Assembly: GCF_024749165.1 (NCBI RefSeq)
Contig: NZ_CP087190.1
Span: 3,755,501-3,819,500, forward strand
Length of the DNA: 64,000 nt
Direction: 5' to 3'
DNA from: Pseudomonas sp. B21-023
Lineage (GTDB): Bacteria; Pseudomonadota; Gammaproteobacteria; Pseudomonadales; Pseudomonadaceae
Of this stretch, positions 33,489 to 40,944 are shown piece after piece (within the stretch, counting starts at the first letter, position 1; every line of letters starts with the position of its first letter). Made by a program: the position numbers and the translations under genes. Under the pieces are notes generated by a model, which was not told where the DNA came from, did not search any database, and worked only from the letters and a program-made list of their open reading frames with translations.

Positions 33489-34055
33489 TCAGTAGTCAGG
33501 ATAGGCGGTGGTTACCACCGTGCCACTGGCGTTCATATAGCCGACGATGTTGAAGGACGCCGCCGGGTTGCCCGCCTGGCAACTCGCCCCCGACGGCCCG
33601 TGGAACTCGCCGTTTACCAGCCCGGTGCGGTTGTTGTACGCGTTCTGGATGGCCGCCACCACGTTGGCTTGTGAGCAAGTGTCAGGAAACATCGTGGAGA
33701 CGGTCTTGGTGCCGGTCGCGCCATTCTGGGTGATGTTGAAGTTGCGCAGCACGTAGATCCCGGCCGGACCACGCGGGGTATTGGTGGTGGCAGCGGTAAA
33801 GGTCACGGTGGCAGGTGACTGGCCGTTCGGCCTGCTGTGAAAGCCCTTGGCCCGGTTGCCGGCAGCCTGCACCTGAACCTCACCACAGAACACATGCTGC
33901 TGGTTGACCGCGGGCGCGCCGCCCGAGTTGGGTTGCGGGCATTGCACGGCGGCCTGGGCAGGCGCCATCGGCACCAGGGTGAAGGCCAAGCTGCCGATAA
34001 TTGCCAGACCAGCCAGCACGGCACGTGCAGGGGTTGCTACGAAAGTCTTTTTCAT
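33489..34055 (-). CDS. Secreted EndoU-type nuclease
   Basis: A 188-residue protein with a signal peptide (MKKTF start, hydrophobic core, APAQA-AVQ cleavage). The mature ~150 residues match the bacterial EndoU fold: HVFCGEV with the first His, AKGFHSRP with the second, GIYVLRNF, then STMFPDTCSQANVVAAIQNA and the terminal GPSGASC segment with the third catalytic Ser/Thr position. EndoU toxins cleave RNA and normally occur at the C-termini of polymorphic toxins; here it stands alone behind a Sec signal. AAGGAG precedes the ATG at 34055. No obvious immunity gene follows. Last gene of the cluster. Confidence 0.82.
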   Translation of the reverse strand: MKKTFVATPARAVLAGLAIIGSLAFTLVPMAPAQAAVQCPQPNSGGAPAVNQQHVFCGEVQVQAAGNRAKGFHSRPNGQSPATVTFTAATTNTPRGPAGIYVLRNFNITQNGATGTKTVSTMFPDTCSQANVVAAIQNAYNNRTGLVNGEFHGPSGASCQAGNPAASFNIVGYMNASGTVVTTAYPDY

Positions 34056-34132
34056 CTTGAAGCTCCTTTTTGCAGTGACAGGACGTTGTTGTCCTCTGGC
34101 TCCGCCGCTGCCGGCGGAAAGCGGGAGTGGGG

Positions 34133-34915
34133 TCAGCCGAGCAGCAGCCACTTGGCCCGGGCTAGATAAGCGGCACGATCATCGAGGCCGTTGAAGCCGC
34201 CGTTGACGCGCCGGGTGACTTCGCGCAGGTCATCCTTGTCGGCCCAGTCGTTGAGCTTGCGGTTGGCCCAGAACCAGCCGGCGACATCCACCGCCAGGGC
34301 CGGGTCGCTGCTCACCAGGGCGGGGTCGTCCTTGTTCTCGAAGTCGCGCGTGCAGTACTGGCCGTACTGGCGATAGTTGGCGCGGCCGGTGAGCTGAATC
34401 AGGCCACGCCCCTTGAAGCGCGGGCCGTCGCCCGGCTGCAGGTTGCCGAGGTCCTTGCGCCCTTCGTAGGCACTGCCGCTGGCCAGCTCTTCGGTGTATC
34501 GAAGGCAGCCACTCTCATGGGCGATCTGGGCGAGGAAGTGAGCAATACGCAGTGGCGTATCGATGCGGTAGCGGGTCAGCACCTCCAGCAACGGCTGATG
34601 GAACGCCGTGATGCGTGCGCTGCTGGCGTTGATCAGCGCCAACCACAGCTTGGCCACGCCGAGCCCGCCGGGCAGCCCGACCCGCAAGGCGGCCAGGGTC
34701 GTGTCGCCCGGCGCTACCGGTTTGCCGGCCGGGCTGCCGATGATCTGCTGGAAGCTCTCAAGGGCGCTGCGCGTGCCTGCGCCCCAGAGGCCATCGGTGC
34801 CGAGCGCGCAACTGAAGCCGCGTTGCCCGCTGTTGAGGTTGAGCAGCAGTTGCAGGCTGCGCACATCGGCGGGCGCATTGCTACCGCCGGTTCCTACGGT
34901 GTTGGTGATGCACAT
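34133..34915 (-). CDS. GH19 endolysin/chitinase-like enzyme with peptidoglycan-binding domain
   Basis: A 260-residue hydrolase without a signal peptide. Residues ~15-85 are a PG_binding_1-like domain (LQLLLNLN...GLWGAGTRSALESFQQ). Residues ~90-250 are a glycoside hydrolase family 19 domain with the catalytic Glu in LAQIAHESGCLRYTEE and the FKGRGLIQLTGRANY and FWANRKLNDWAD blocks. This architecture is that of phage endolysins and of effectors that cut cell walls. Lack of a signal means it needs a holin-like pore or lysis to reach its substrate; a holin-like peptide is encoded nearby in the same cluster. AAGGAG precedes the ATG. Confidence 0.88.
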   Translation of the reverse strand: MCITNTVGTGGSNAPADVRSLQLLLNLNSGQRGFSCALGTDGLWGAGTRSALESFQQIIGSPAGKPVAPGDTTLAALRVGLPGGLGVAKLWLALINASSARITAFHQPLLEVLTRYRIDTPLRIAHFLAQIAHESGCLRYTEELASGSAYEGRKDLGNLQPGDGPRFKGRGLIQLTGRANYRQYGQYCTRDFENKDDPALVSSDPALAVDVAGWFWANRKLNDWADKDDLREVTRRVNGGFNGLDDRAAYLARAKWLLLG

Positions 34916-35007
34916 GGTCTGCTCCTTTTTCGGGCAAGCCGCTCCCCGTGGGGCAGCGGGCAGGCCGTGCCTTGGTGTCGAAGCGAGAGGTGTCGTGGGG
35001 GTTGGCG

Positions 35008-35394
35008 CTACTTACCGGATGGCAAGAGCGTCAGGCTGTAAGCCAGCTTGTTGCGTTGGGTAAACAGTTGCACCTGCAAGCCACCGCCACCCTGGCTGCT
35101 CTGCAGGTAACCCTGCGCCAGTTGCCCGCACAGGCCAGCGCCTGCGCCATCCAGGCCATAGCTGTTGACCTGCCCGTTGGCCCCGCTGTACTCCAGGTCG
35201 AAGCCGCATTTCCAATTGCCGTTGAAACGCACCTTGCCGGCGCGATCCCCCAACCCGGCGGCGGGCTCAATGTCCAGGACGACGGGGATGTCGCGGCCAT
35301 CGTCCTTGAAGGTGCCGCGGTACTCGACGGCCCAGGCCGATGCCAGGCTGGTGAGGGCCAACGCCCCCACCAGTGCAGTTGCCAACTGTTTCAT
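35008..35394 (-). CDS. Small exported protein of unknown function
   Basis: A 128-residue protein with a signal peptide (residues 1-22, LASAWA-VEYRG). The mature part is predicted beta-rich with two cysteines (WKCGF and GLCGQ), probably a disulphide, and a glycine-rich turn. GGAGA lies six bases before the ATG. Placed directly before the GH19 lysin gene in the cluster; a role as periplasmic inhibitor or partner of that enzyme is only a guess. Confidence 0.75.
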   Translation of the reverse strand: MKQLATALVGALALTSLASAWAVEYRGTFKDDGRDIPVVLDIEPAAGLGDRAGKVRFNGNWKCGFDLEYSGANGQVNSYGLDGAGAGLCGQLAQGYLQSSQGGGGLQVQLFTQRNKLAYSLTLLPSGK

Positions 35395-35425
35395 GGTGAC
35401 TCTCCTTGTTGGTTGAATGCAGGGT

Positions 35426-35599
35426 TCAGAACGCCAGCACCAGCCCCGCCCACTTGGCGATGCTCAGGGCCAGGTCAGGCTGGATCGCGCCCAGAGCCAC
35501 CAGCGCAGACAGCACCGCAGCGGCGATGGCGCACAGCACGCGCCTGGTGGTGGACATACGCGCCGGTTGCGCGTTTTTTTTCTTCAGGATCGTGCGCAT
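35426..35599 (-). CDS. 57-residue holin-like membrane peptide
   Basis: A very basic N-terminus (MRTILKKKNAQPARMSTTRR) followed by two short hydrophobic segments (~21-39 and ~43-57), with the C-terminus ending in the membrane. Size and charge pattern resemble small class II holins. AGGAG precedes the ATG at 35599. The gene lies between two soluble genes and one gene before the lysin, in the order expected for a lysis cassette. There is no sequence signature that proves holin function. Confidence 0.6.
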   Translation of the reverse strand: MRTILKKKNAQPARMSTTRRVLCAIAAAVLSALVALGAIQPDLALSIAKWAGLVLAF

Positions 35600-35642
35600 G
35601 GTTCGAGTCTCCTGGGTTGAGAGCAGCAGCCGCATCGAGCGG

Positions 35643-35948
35643 TCAGTTCGCCTGGCCATCAGCGGGCCTCCGGTAGTGCCCGAACAGCTCGCCATCGAGG
35701 CGCACGACGATCGCCGCATGGGCATCGCCGGGCACGACAATGCTCAGTTCATGCAAGGTCTGCTTACCGCGTGGCGGGCGGCCGACCCGCAACGCCAGGC
35801 AGCCCGAGACATCGCCTGGCTCGACGGTCGCGGCCAGCGACACCTCCATCTGGGCGATGCGGATGCCCGGCCAACGCGCCCCTGTGACCTGCTGGGCGCC
35901 GGCCATGGCACCGCCGAGGGCCTGGACGAATTCTTCGAGGTGGTTCAT
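35643..35948 (-). CDS. Conserved-looking hypothetical protein of the DUF2589 cluster
   Basis: A 101-residue soluble protein. The N-terminal ~25 residues form a helix (NHLEEFVQALGGAMAGAQQV) like the start of the larger cluster proteins; the rest is predicted beta (MEVSLAATVEPGD, LHELSIVVPG). AGGAGG seven bases before the ATG at 35948 supports the start, which overlaps the previous stop by one base (TGATG), so the two are translationally coupled. Function unknown. Confidence 0.72.
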   Translation of the reverse strand: MNHLEEFVQALGGAMAGAQQVTGARWPGIRIAQMEVSLAATVEPGDVSGCLALRVGRPPRGKQTLHELSIVVPGDAHAAIVVRLDGELFGHYRRPADGQAN

Positions 35949-36220
35949 CACGAGGCCTCCTGCTCGTCAGGCAGCCAGAACGGCCGACGGGCGAAGCCCA
36001 CGTGGTAGATGAGCGACTGCAGCACCACCTGGTGCTCGCCGATGTTGAGCAGGTTGAAGCTCTTCTCGATGCCGACGATGCGCCCCTTCGGCGGCTCGCA
36101 GAGACAGCGGTTGAGCAGCGCGGTCTGCGCCTGGATCACATCCTGCGACGTCAGCTTCTCCGGATCGGTGCTGCCGACGACGATGCGTTTCACATATCCC
36201 ACGTCCGTTAGATCGAACAT
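35948..36220 (-). CDS. Hypothetical protein of the DUF2589 cluster
   Basis: A 90-residue soluble protein, start ATG at 36220 after GGAG; an in-frame GTG one codon before is less well spaced. It has two cysteines (RCLCEPP) and a mixed alpha/beta pattern (RIVGIEKSFNLLNIGEHQVVLQ split around the strand). No known family. Coupled to the next gene by a one-base overlap. Confidence 0.72.
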   Translation of the reverse strand: MFDLTDVGYVKRIVVGSTDPEKLTSQDVIQAQTALLNRCLCEPPKGRIVGIEKSFNLLNIGEHQVVLQSLIYHVGFARRPFWLPDEQEAS

Positions 36221-36307
36221 CACGGAACTCCTTTCCGGAAAAGACTGACGGCCAACCCCCGGTCAAGGCTCAGGCGAACCCAGGGCTGACGCTGGGCCGC
36301 TCACCCT

Positions 36308-36922
36308 TTACTGCTGGGTGATGGCTTTTGGCGCAACCGACTGCGATATCATGTCCAGCACCCGGGCCAGCCCTTCCGGCATTCCGTCGTCGGCGGCGTG
36401 CACCTCGACGTGGTACTTGGCCGACTGGTCGGTGGAACGGGTGTTCTCCTTGTGCGAGGACACCGAGCCTGAGATGTTGACTTTGGCGCTGAACGGCCCC
36501 CAGCCCACACTGGCCTCGGCCGACATCGCCGCCTGGGCGTCGGTGGCTTCGCGCGATTGCTCGGAGTTCTTCACCTCCATGTCGAAGGTGATGTCGACCT
36601 TGTTGATCGACAGGTTCGGCACCTTGACCACCGCCAGCAGCGGTACTTCCAACTCGACCCGTTCCATGGGGATGGTGCCGTCGTCGGGCTTGCTGGTGGA
36701 GGGACGGTCGAAGCGGAAGCTGACCGTACGCACATCACCCACCCGGTTGGGGTCGGTGTTGTTCGGGTCAGGCGCCGGTGGCAGGAAGCCGATCACCTTG
36801 ATGAAGTCGGCGGTAGCGTTGGCCAGGCGGACCTGGGCGTCGCAGGCGGCGGTCAGCGGACCACCGATCAGGTCGCCCATGGGCAGGCCGCGGAACTGGT
36901 CACCCATCGAGAAGTTAGCCAT
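36308..36922 (-). CDS. DUF2589 protein A
   Basis: A 204-residue protein with the DUF2589 hallmark start F.GLPMGDLIGGPLTAACDAQVRLANATADFI, then a beta-rich core with VELEVPLLAVVKVPNL and INKVDITFDMEV. The C-terminus contains a charged region and a helix (GLARVLDMISQSV). No signal peptide, so cytoplasmic. The family has no assigned function. AGGAGA precedes the ATG. Eleven bases separate it from the paralogous gene upstream. Confidence 0.85.
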   Translation of the reverse strand: MANFSMGDQFRGLPMGDLIGGPLTAACDAQVRLANATADFIKVIGFLPPAPDPNNTDPNRVGDVRTVSFRFDRPSTSKPDDGTIPMERVELEVPLLAVVKVPNLSINKVDITFDMEVKNSEQSREATDAQAAMSAEASVGWGPFSAKVNISGSVSSHKENTRSTDQSAKYHVEVHAADDGMPEGLARVLDMISQSVAPKAITQQ

Positions 36923-36933
36923 TTCTGTGTCTC

Positions 36934-37422
36934 CTAGATCAATTTATCGAGGTTTTGCAACAGCCGAGCCATCCCCTCCGACGGGGGCTGGGTTTCGACT
37001 TTGAGGGTGACGCGCGCCAGTGGCCCGCCTTCACCATTGCGGCGAACGCCCAGGTCGACGTTCAGAGCCTTGTGGTTCTCGCTCGGCCAGCCCGAGCCAT
37101 CGGCGCCGGCATTGGCCGGTCCGACGTTCGCAGCCGAGCCGTCATCGGCGTTCAGCCCTACCTCGAACGAGATTTCCATGTCCTTGACGGCCATCAGCCG
37201 TGCCCCCACCAGCGACAGCAGCGGCACACGCACCACGCGCTCCTCGCCTTCGCGCGCTTCGGGCGAATGGGACGGCAGGCGCACATCAATGCTCACCGGT
37301 CGGTTGTCTTCGTCGAAGTACTGGCGCACGGTCGATACCTGAAAACGCTGGATCTTGTCCTGCGCCTCTGCGACCGCGCCGGCGATGCTCTGGATGAGGT
37401 GGTGGAGGGATTGATTCGCCAC
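36934..37422 (-). CDS. DUF2589-like protein B
   Basis: A 162-residue paralogue of protein A: N-terminal helix (LHHLIQSIAGAVAEAQDKI), then beta core RVPLLSLVGARLMAVKDMEISFEVGL that aligns with the PLLAVVKVPNL...ITFDMEV block of A, and the same type of C-terminal helix (GMARLLQNLDKLI). The start is GTG at 37422, preceded by AAGGAG. First gene of the cluster, so its upstream ~200 bases should hold the cluster promoter. Confidence 0.75.
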   Translation of the reverse strand: MANQSLHHLIQSIAGAVAEAQDKIQRFQVSTVRQYFDEDNRPVSIDVRLPSHSPEAREGEERVVRVPLLSLVGARLMAVKDMEISFEVGLNADDGSAANVGPANAGADGSGWPSENHKALNVDLGVRRNGEGGPLARVTLKVETQPPSEGMARLLQNLDKLI

Positions 37423-37622
37423 GTCCGACGCTCCTTGTCTGTTGCGGTGCCGATGCCGTCCGGGTGGCTTCGCAGTTCGTGCGTTGCAGGTTCAGGCCCT
37501 GACGACGGCACCGGATTGAAGGGTGGTTGGGTTACCCGTTGAATCCAGATTACGGTCAGGGCCACGCACTGTCCGGGGCTGGGCGTCCCAAAAACCTGGT
37601 CAGCCGTCCCAGGATGCGGGGG
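37423..37622 (-). promoter_or_regulatory. Promoter region of the DUF2589 cluster
   Basis: About 200 bases between the AraC-type gene and the first cluster gene, both on the minus strand. I cannot define -35/-10 boxes with confidence, but position and the lack of genes here make it the leader of the cluster; the AraC-type protein may bind here. Confidence 0.4.
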
Positions 37623-38642
37623 TTACTGGCCAGCCAGTTCATGCAGCCAACGGGCCAGTGAAGGCGGGGCGTGCGCGCCGCTCGCCGCGGCGTAACTGGC
37701 ACTCAGCTCACCGCGCTGCAGCGCCCTCCGGGCGGCACGGGGCGACAGGCCGAAGGCCTTGCGAAACGCCTTGCTGAAATGCCCTTCGTCGGTGAACCCG
37801 TAGACATAAGCCAGGTCGCCGATACGCCGCCCGGCATTGGCGGGCTCGCCCAACGCCAGCAGGCAACGCCGCAGACGCCGTTGCAGCAGATAGCGCGCTA
37901 CCCCGCCGAACGGTTCGAACGCCCGGTACAACTGGCTGCGCGAGGTACCCAGTGCCTTGGCCACAACGGCCGGGGTAAGGTCGTCACGCTGCAGGTTGCC
38001 CTCGATGTAACGACGGGCGCGCCGCCCCAAGGTCTCGGCGTCCGGTACGACAAGCGCAGGGTCGGTCACCGCGCTGGCCAGGCACGCGGCGATCACATGG
38101 AGCAAGGGCTCGGTCAGCCGTGTGCAGTCATCCTCGGTCAGGCGCGGTGCGGCCACCGCCAGCGACGCCAGCAGGCGCCCCAGAAGGCCGCCCATCGTGC
38201 TTTGCCGGCACAATCGCAGGCCATGGAGTTGCCCCTTGGCATGGGGCACCACTACGCGCGGGATGACCAGGCTCAGCCCCTCGCCTGCGGCCATGCCGAA
38301 TGTCGCCGGCTGGGCCAGGTCCAGCACCACTACATCCTGCACGCGCACGCGTAGGCCATTGCCGCCGGCCAGCCCACGTTGCAGCGGCAGGTACAACACA
38401 TAGTGATCCAGGTCACACCAGGCCAGACGCGCTCGATCACGCACATAGCGGGCAGCGTCCAGGCGACCGCTACACAACAGGAACCGCTTGAAATGAAAGA
38501 CCGCGAGCGAGGCGTCAACCGAGGTCCCGGCACGAGCCGTGGTGCCGAACAGCACCGAGGGCCAGCCGGGATGATTTTCCTGACCGAGGTGCAGGTGGGG
38601 CAGCAGCGTGGCGCGGTCGATTGGCGTTGCGTGAATATCCAT
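37623..38642 (-). CDS. AraC-family transcriptional regulator
   Basis: A 339-residue activator type protein. The C-terminal ~100 residues contain two helix-turn-helix motifs (VVAKALGTSRSQLYRAF and IGDLAYVYGFTDEGHFSKAFRKAFGLSPRAAR). The N-terminal ~220 residues resemble the AraC_binding_2 region with no obvious ligand motif. The ATG at 38642 is chosen; an in-frame start 22 codons upstream has no ribosome binding site. It lies directly upstream of, and on the same strand as, the DUF2589 cluster, and is divergent from glpT. It is a candidate regulator of the cluster. Confidence 0.87.
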   Translation of the reverse strand: MDIHATPIDRATLLPHLHLGQENHPGWPSVLFGTTARAGTSVDASLAVFHFKRFLLCSGRLDAARYVRDRARLAWCDLDHYVLYLPLQRGLAGGNGLRVRVQDVVVLDLAQPATFGMAAGEGLSLVIPRVVVPHAKGQLHGLRLCRQSTMGGLLGRLLASLAVAAPRLTEDDCTRLTEPLLHVIAACLASAVTDPALVVPDAETLGRRARRYIEGNLQRDDLTPAVVAKALGTSRSQLYRAFEPFGGVARYLLQRRLRRCLLALGEPANAGRRIGDLAYVYGFTDEGHFSKAFRKAFGLSPRAARRALQRGELSASYAAASGAHAPPSLARWLHELAGQ

Positions 38643-38801
38643 GGGATTGGCTCTTCCGTCCGTAGTAGAGCCGGAAAAGTGGTCCACAACTGACCAGTTC
38701 GTAGCCAATCGCCATCATCAATGTCAGAGGATGCCTTGCGCTGCCGTAATCACCCATGCGCAGGCTTTCACAAAAGAACAACCACCCGGCCTAAAACCGA
38801 G

Positions 38802-38841
38802 ATTTTTTCCGTAACGAAAATGTAATATTCGCTTTCGCATA
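38802..38841. promoter_or_regulatory. Two GlpR-like operator half-palindromes before glpT
   Basis: Adjacent dyads TTTTTCCGTAACGAAAAT (about 38804-38821) and AATATTCGCTTTCGCATA (38824-38841) match the TTCGnnnnCG core of the GlpR operator consensus. TATAAC at 38844 may be the -10. This would give repression by GlpR and induction by glycerol-3-phosphate; glpR is not in the window. Confidence 0.45.
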
Positions 38842-38865
38842 CCTATAACAAGCTGGGAGCTTCAA

Positions 38866-40218
38866 ATGTTTGCCTTCTTCCGCCCTGCCGCGCACCAGGC
38901 GCCGCTGCCCGACGAGCGCGTCGACAGCACCTATCGCCGCCTGCGCTGGCAAATCTTCGCCGGGATCTTTTTCGGCTATGCCGGCTACTACCTGCTGCGC
39001 AAGAACTTCTCCCTGGCCATGCCCTACCTCATCGAGGAAGAGGGCTACACCCGCGGCCAGCTTGGCCTGGCGATCTCCGCCATCGCCATCGCCTACGGTT
39101 TGTCCAAGTTCCTCATGGGCCTGGTCTCGGACCGCTCCAACCCACGCTACTTCCTGCCCTTCGGCCTGCTGATCTCGGCCGGGGTGATGTTCATTTTCGG
39201 TTTCGCGCATTGGGCCACGTCCAGCGTGACGATCATGTTCGTGCTGCTGTTCATCAACGGCTGGGCCCAGGGCATGGGCTGGCCGCCAAGCGGCCGGACC
39301 ATGGTGCACTGGTGGTCGCAGAAAGAGCGCGGCAGCGTGGTGTCGGTGTGGAACGTCGCCCATAACGTCGGTGGCGGCCTGATCGGCCCGCTGTTCCTGC
39401 TGGGCCTGGCCTGGACCAACGACTGGCATGCGGCCTTCTACGTGCCTGCCACGGTTGCCGTGCTGGTGGCCGTGTTCGCCTTCGCCACCATGCGCGACAC
39501 TCCGCAGTCGGTCGGCCTGCCACCGGTCGAGCAGTACAAGAACGACTACCCCGAAGGCTACGATGAGAGCCACGAGCAGGAGTTCAGCGCCAAGCAGATC
39601 TTCGTCCAGTACGTGCTGTGCAACAAGCTGCTGTGGTACATCGCCCTGGCCAACGTGTTCGTCTACCTGCTGCGCTACGGCGTGCTGGACTGGGCGCCGA
39701 CCTACCTGAAGGAAGCCAAGCACTTCAGCGTCGACACCACCTCGTGGGCCTACTTCTTCTACGAGTGGGCAGGCATCCCCGGCACCCTGCTGTGCGGCTG
39801 GATGTCCGACAAGATCTTCCGCGGCAACCGTGGCCTGACCGGCATCGTGTTCATGGCTTTGGTCACCGTGGCCACCCTGGTGTACTGGCTCAACCCGCCG
39901 GGCAACCCGACCATCGACATGATCGCGTTGTTCGCCATCGGCTTCCTGATCTACGGTCCGGTGATGCTGATCGGCCTGCAGGCGCTGGAACTGGCGCCGA
40001 AGAAAGCCGCCGGTACCGCGGCAGGCTTCACCGGGTTGTTCGGTTACCTGGGTGGCTCGGTCGCGGCCAGCGCGGCGATGGGCTACACCGTCGACCACTT
40101 CGGCTGGGACGGTGGCTTCGTGATGCTGGTCAGCGCGTGCGTGCTGGCGATTGCGTTCCTGATTCCGACCTTGCGTCATACCAAGGTGGCCAGTGCAGGT
40201 CGTGAGGCAGTGGCCTGA
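38866..40218 (+). CDS. glpT: Glycerol-3-phosphate transporter
   Basis: Inner-membrane antiporter exchanging glycerol-3-phosphate for inorganic phosphate (organophosphate:Pi antiporter family of the MFS). The 450-residue protein has 12 membrane helices and the GlpT motifs GYAGYYLLRKNFSLAMPYL, NGWAQGMGWPPSGR with the substrate Arg, and the ARG-equivalent in FFYEWAGIPGTLLCGWMSDK. GGGAG precedes the ATG. Followed by a strong bidirectional terminator. It is the usual entry route for fosfomycin in pseudomonads. Confidence 0.95.
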   Translation: MFAFFRPAAHQAPLPDERVDSTYRRLRWQIFAGIFFGYAGYYLLRKNFSLAMPYLIEEEGYTRGQLGLAISAIAIAYGLSKFLMGLVSDRSNPRYFLPFGLLISAGVMFIFGFAHWATSSVTIMFVLLFINGWAQGMGWPPSGRTMVHWWSQKERGSVVSVWNVAHNVGGGLIGPLFLLGLAWTNDWHAAFYVPATVAVLVAVFAFATMRDTPQSVGLPPVEQYKNDYPEGYDESHEQEFSAKQIFVQYVLCNKLLWYIALANVFVYLLRYGVLDWAPTYLKEAKHFSVDTTSWAYFFYEWAGIPGTLLCGWMSDKIFRGNRGLTGIVFMALVTVATLVYWLNPPGNPTIDMIALFAIGFLIYGPVMLIGLQALELAPKKAAGTAAGFTGLFGYLGGSVAASAAMGYTVDHFGWDGGFVMLVSACVLAIAFLIPTLRHTKVASAGREAVA

Positions 40219-40240
40219 CAGCCTCGGCCGACACTCAGGT

Positions 40241-40273
40241 AAAAGCCCGGGGCCTGCACCCCGGGCTTTTTTT
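40241..40273. terminator. Strong bidirectional terminator between glpT and higA
   Basis: AAAAGCCCGGGG - CCTGCA - CCCCGGGCTTTTTTT, with A runs on one side and T runs on the other, so it can terminate both converging transcripts. Confidence 0.9.
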
Positions 40274-40560
40274 CAAGCGGCTTGATGCAACCGCGTGATC
40301 ACCGGTTGCTGACGCTGGCGCGCCTGCCAGATGTCGTAGTCCACCTGGATCGTCAGCCACAGCCGCGCCGTGCTGATGCCGGCCATTTCCAGGCGTACCG
40401 CCAGGTCCGGAGAAACCGCCGCTCGGCCATGAAGGACCCGCGACAGCGCCTCACGCGAGAAACCCAGATGCTCGGCGAACGCCTTGACCGTCAGGCCCAA
40501 GGTCGGCAGGACATCTTCACGCAGGGTTTCGCCGGGGTGAGGCGGGTTGTGCATAGCCAT
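40273..40560 (-). CDS. higA: HigA-type antitoxin
   Basis: A 95-residue antitoxin with an XRE helix-turn-helix (TVKAFAEHLGFSREALSRVLHGRAAVS) and the HigA-specific start HNPPHPGETLREDVLP. It neutralises the HigB mRNA interferase and represses the operon. Thirty bases separate it from higB. The dyads at 40890-40944 are candidate operators. Start at 40560 after AGGGG; an ATG two codons downstream is also possible. Confidence 0.92.
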   Translation of the reverse strand: MAMHNPPHPGETLREDVLPTLGLTVKAFAEHLGFSREALSRVLHGRAAVSPDLAVRLEMAGISTARLWLTIQVDYDIWQARQRQQPVITRLHQAA

Positions 40561-40590
40561 GATTTTTGCCCCTTGTCAGTGGTAGTCGAG

Positions 40591-40854
40591 CTAGTCGACC
40601 AGTTCGACATCAAAGCCTGTGATACGGAAAACCAGGCGCCAATTGCCGGACACGCTTATCGACCAGAAACTGAGCCGCTCTCCTTTGAGCGGGTGCAACG
40701 GCCAGCCAGGCACATTCATGTCCTCGGCGACCACGGCACTGTCGAGGAACTGCAACTGTCGCCGCAGTCGCTGGAAATGGGCAGCACGAATGCCGCGGGT
40801 ATTACCCGTTTCGTGGAAGAGCCGCAGGCCTTTGTGGCGAAAGCTGATGATCAT
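40591..40854 (-). pseudogene. higB: HigB toxin with premature stop
   Basis: RelE-superfamily mRNA interferase HigB that cuts mRNA in the ribosome. The frame MIISFRHKGLRLFHE...GNWRLVFRITGFDVELVD ends at a TAG (40593-40591). The same frame continues without further change as Leu-Asp-Tyr-His-stop to 40576; with a Tyr codon in place of TAG the protein is exactly 92 residues and ends in the family's VDYxDYH. HigB needs its C-terminal Asp-Tyr-His residues for catalysis, so the allele is expected to be inactive unless the stop is suppressed or is a sequence error. higA is intact. Confidence 0.8.
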
Positions 40855-40889
40855 GGGGCACGCATCCGTTCCATGCGACAAAACCAGAG

Positions 40890-40944
40890 TGTGACCCCAC
40901 GCGTCACATATAGCAAAGTATCATATGTGACCCCATGCGTCACA
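40890..40944. promoter_or_regulatory. Tandem 19-bp dyads upstream of higBA
   Basis: TGTGACCCCACGCGTCACA (40890-40908) and TGTGACCCCATGCGTCACA (40926-40944) differ by one base, each with a perfect TGTGAC/GTCACA dyad, 36 bp apart centre to centre, separated by an A/T-rich spacer. They lie 36-90 bases before the higB start and are likely HigA operators around the promoter. Confidence 0.55.

Noticed and set aside
33489..37422. Prophage lysis region
   Set aside because: Lysin and holin-like genes suggest it, but no capsid, tail, terminase, integrase or attachment site is present within the window.
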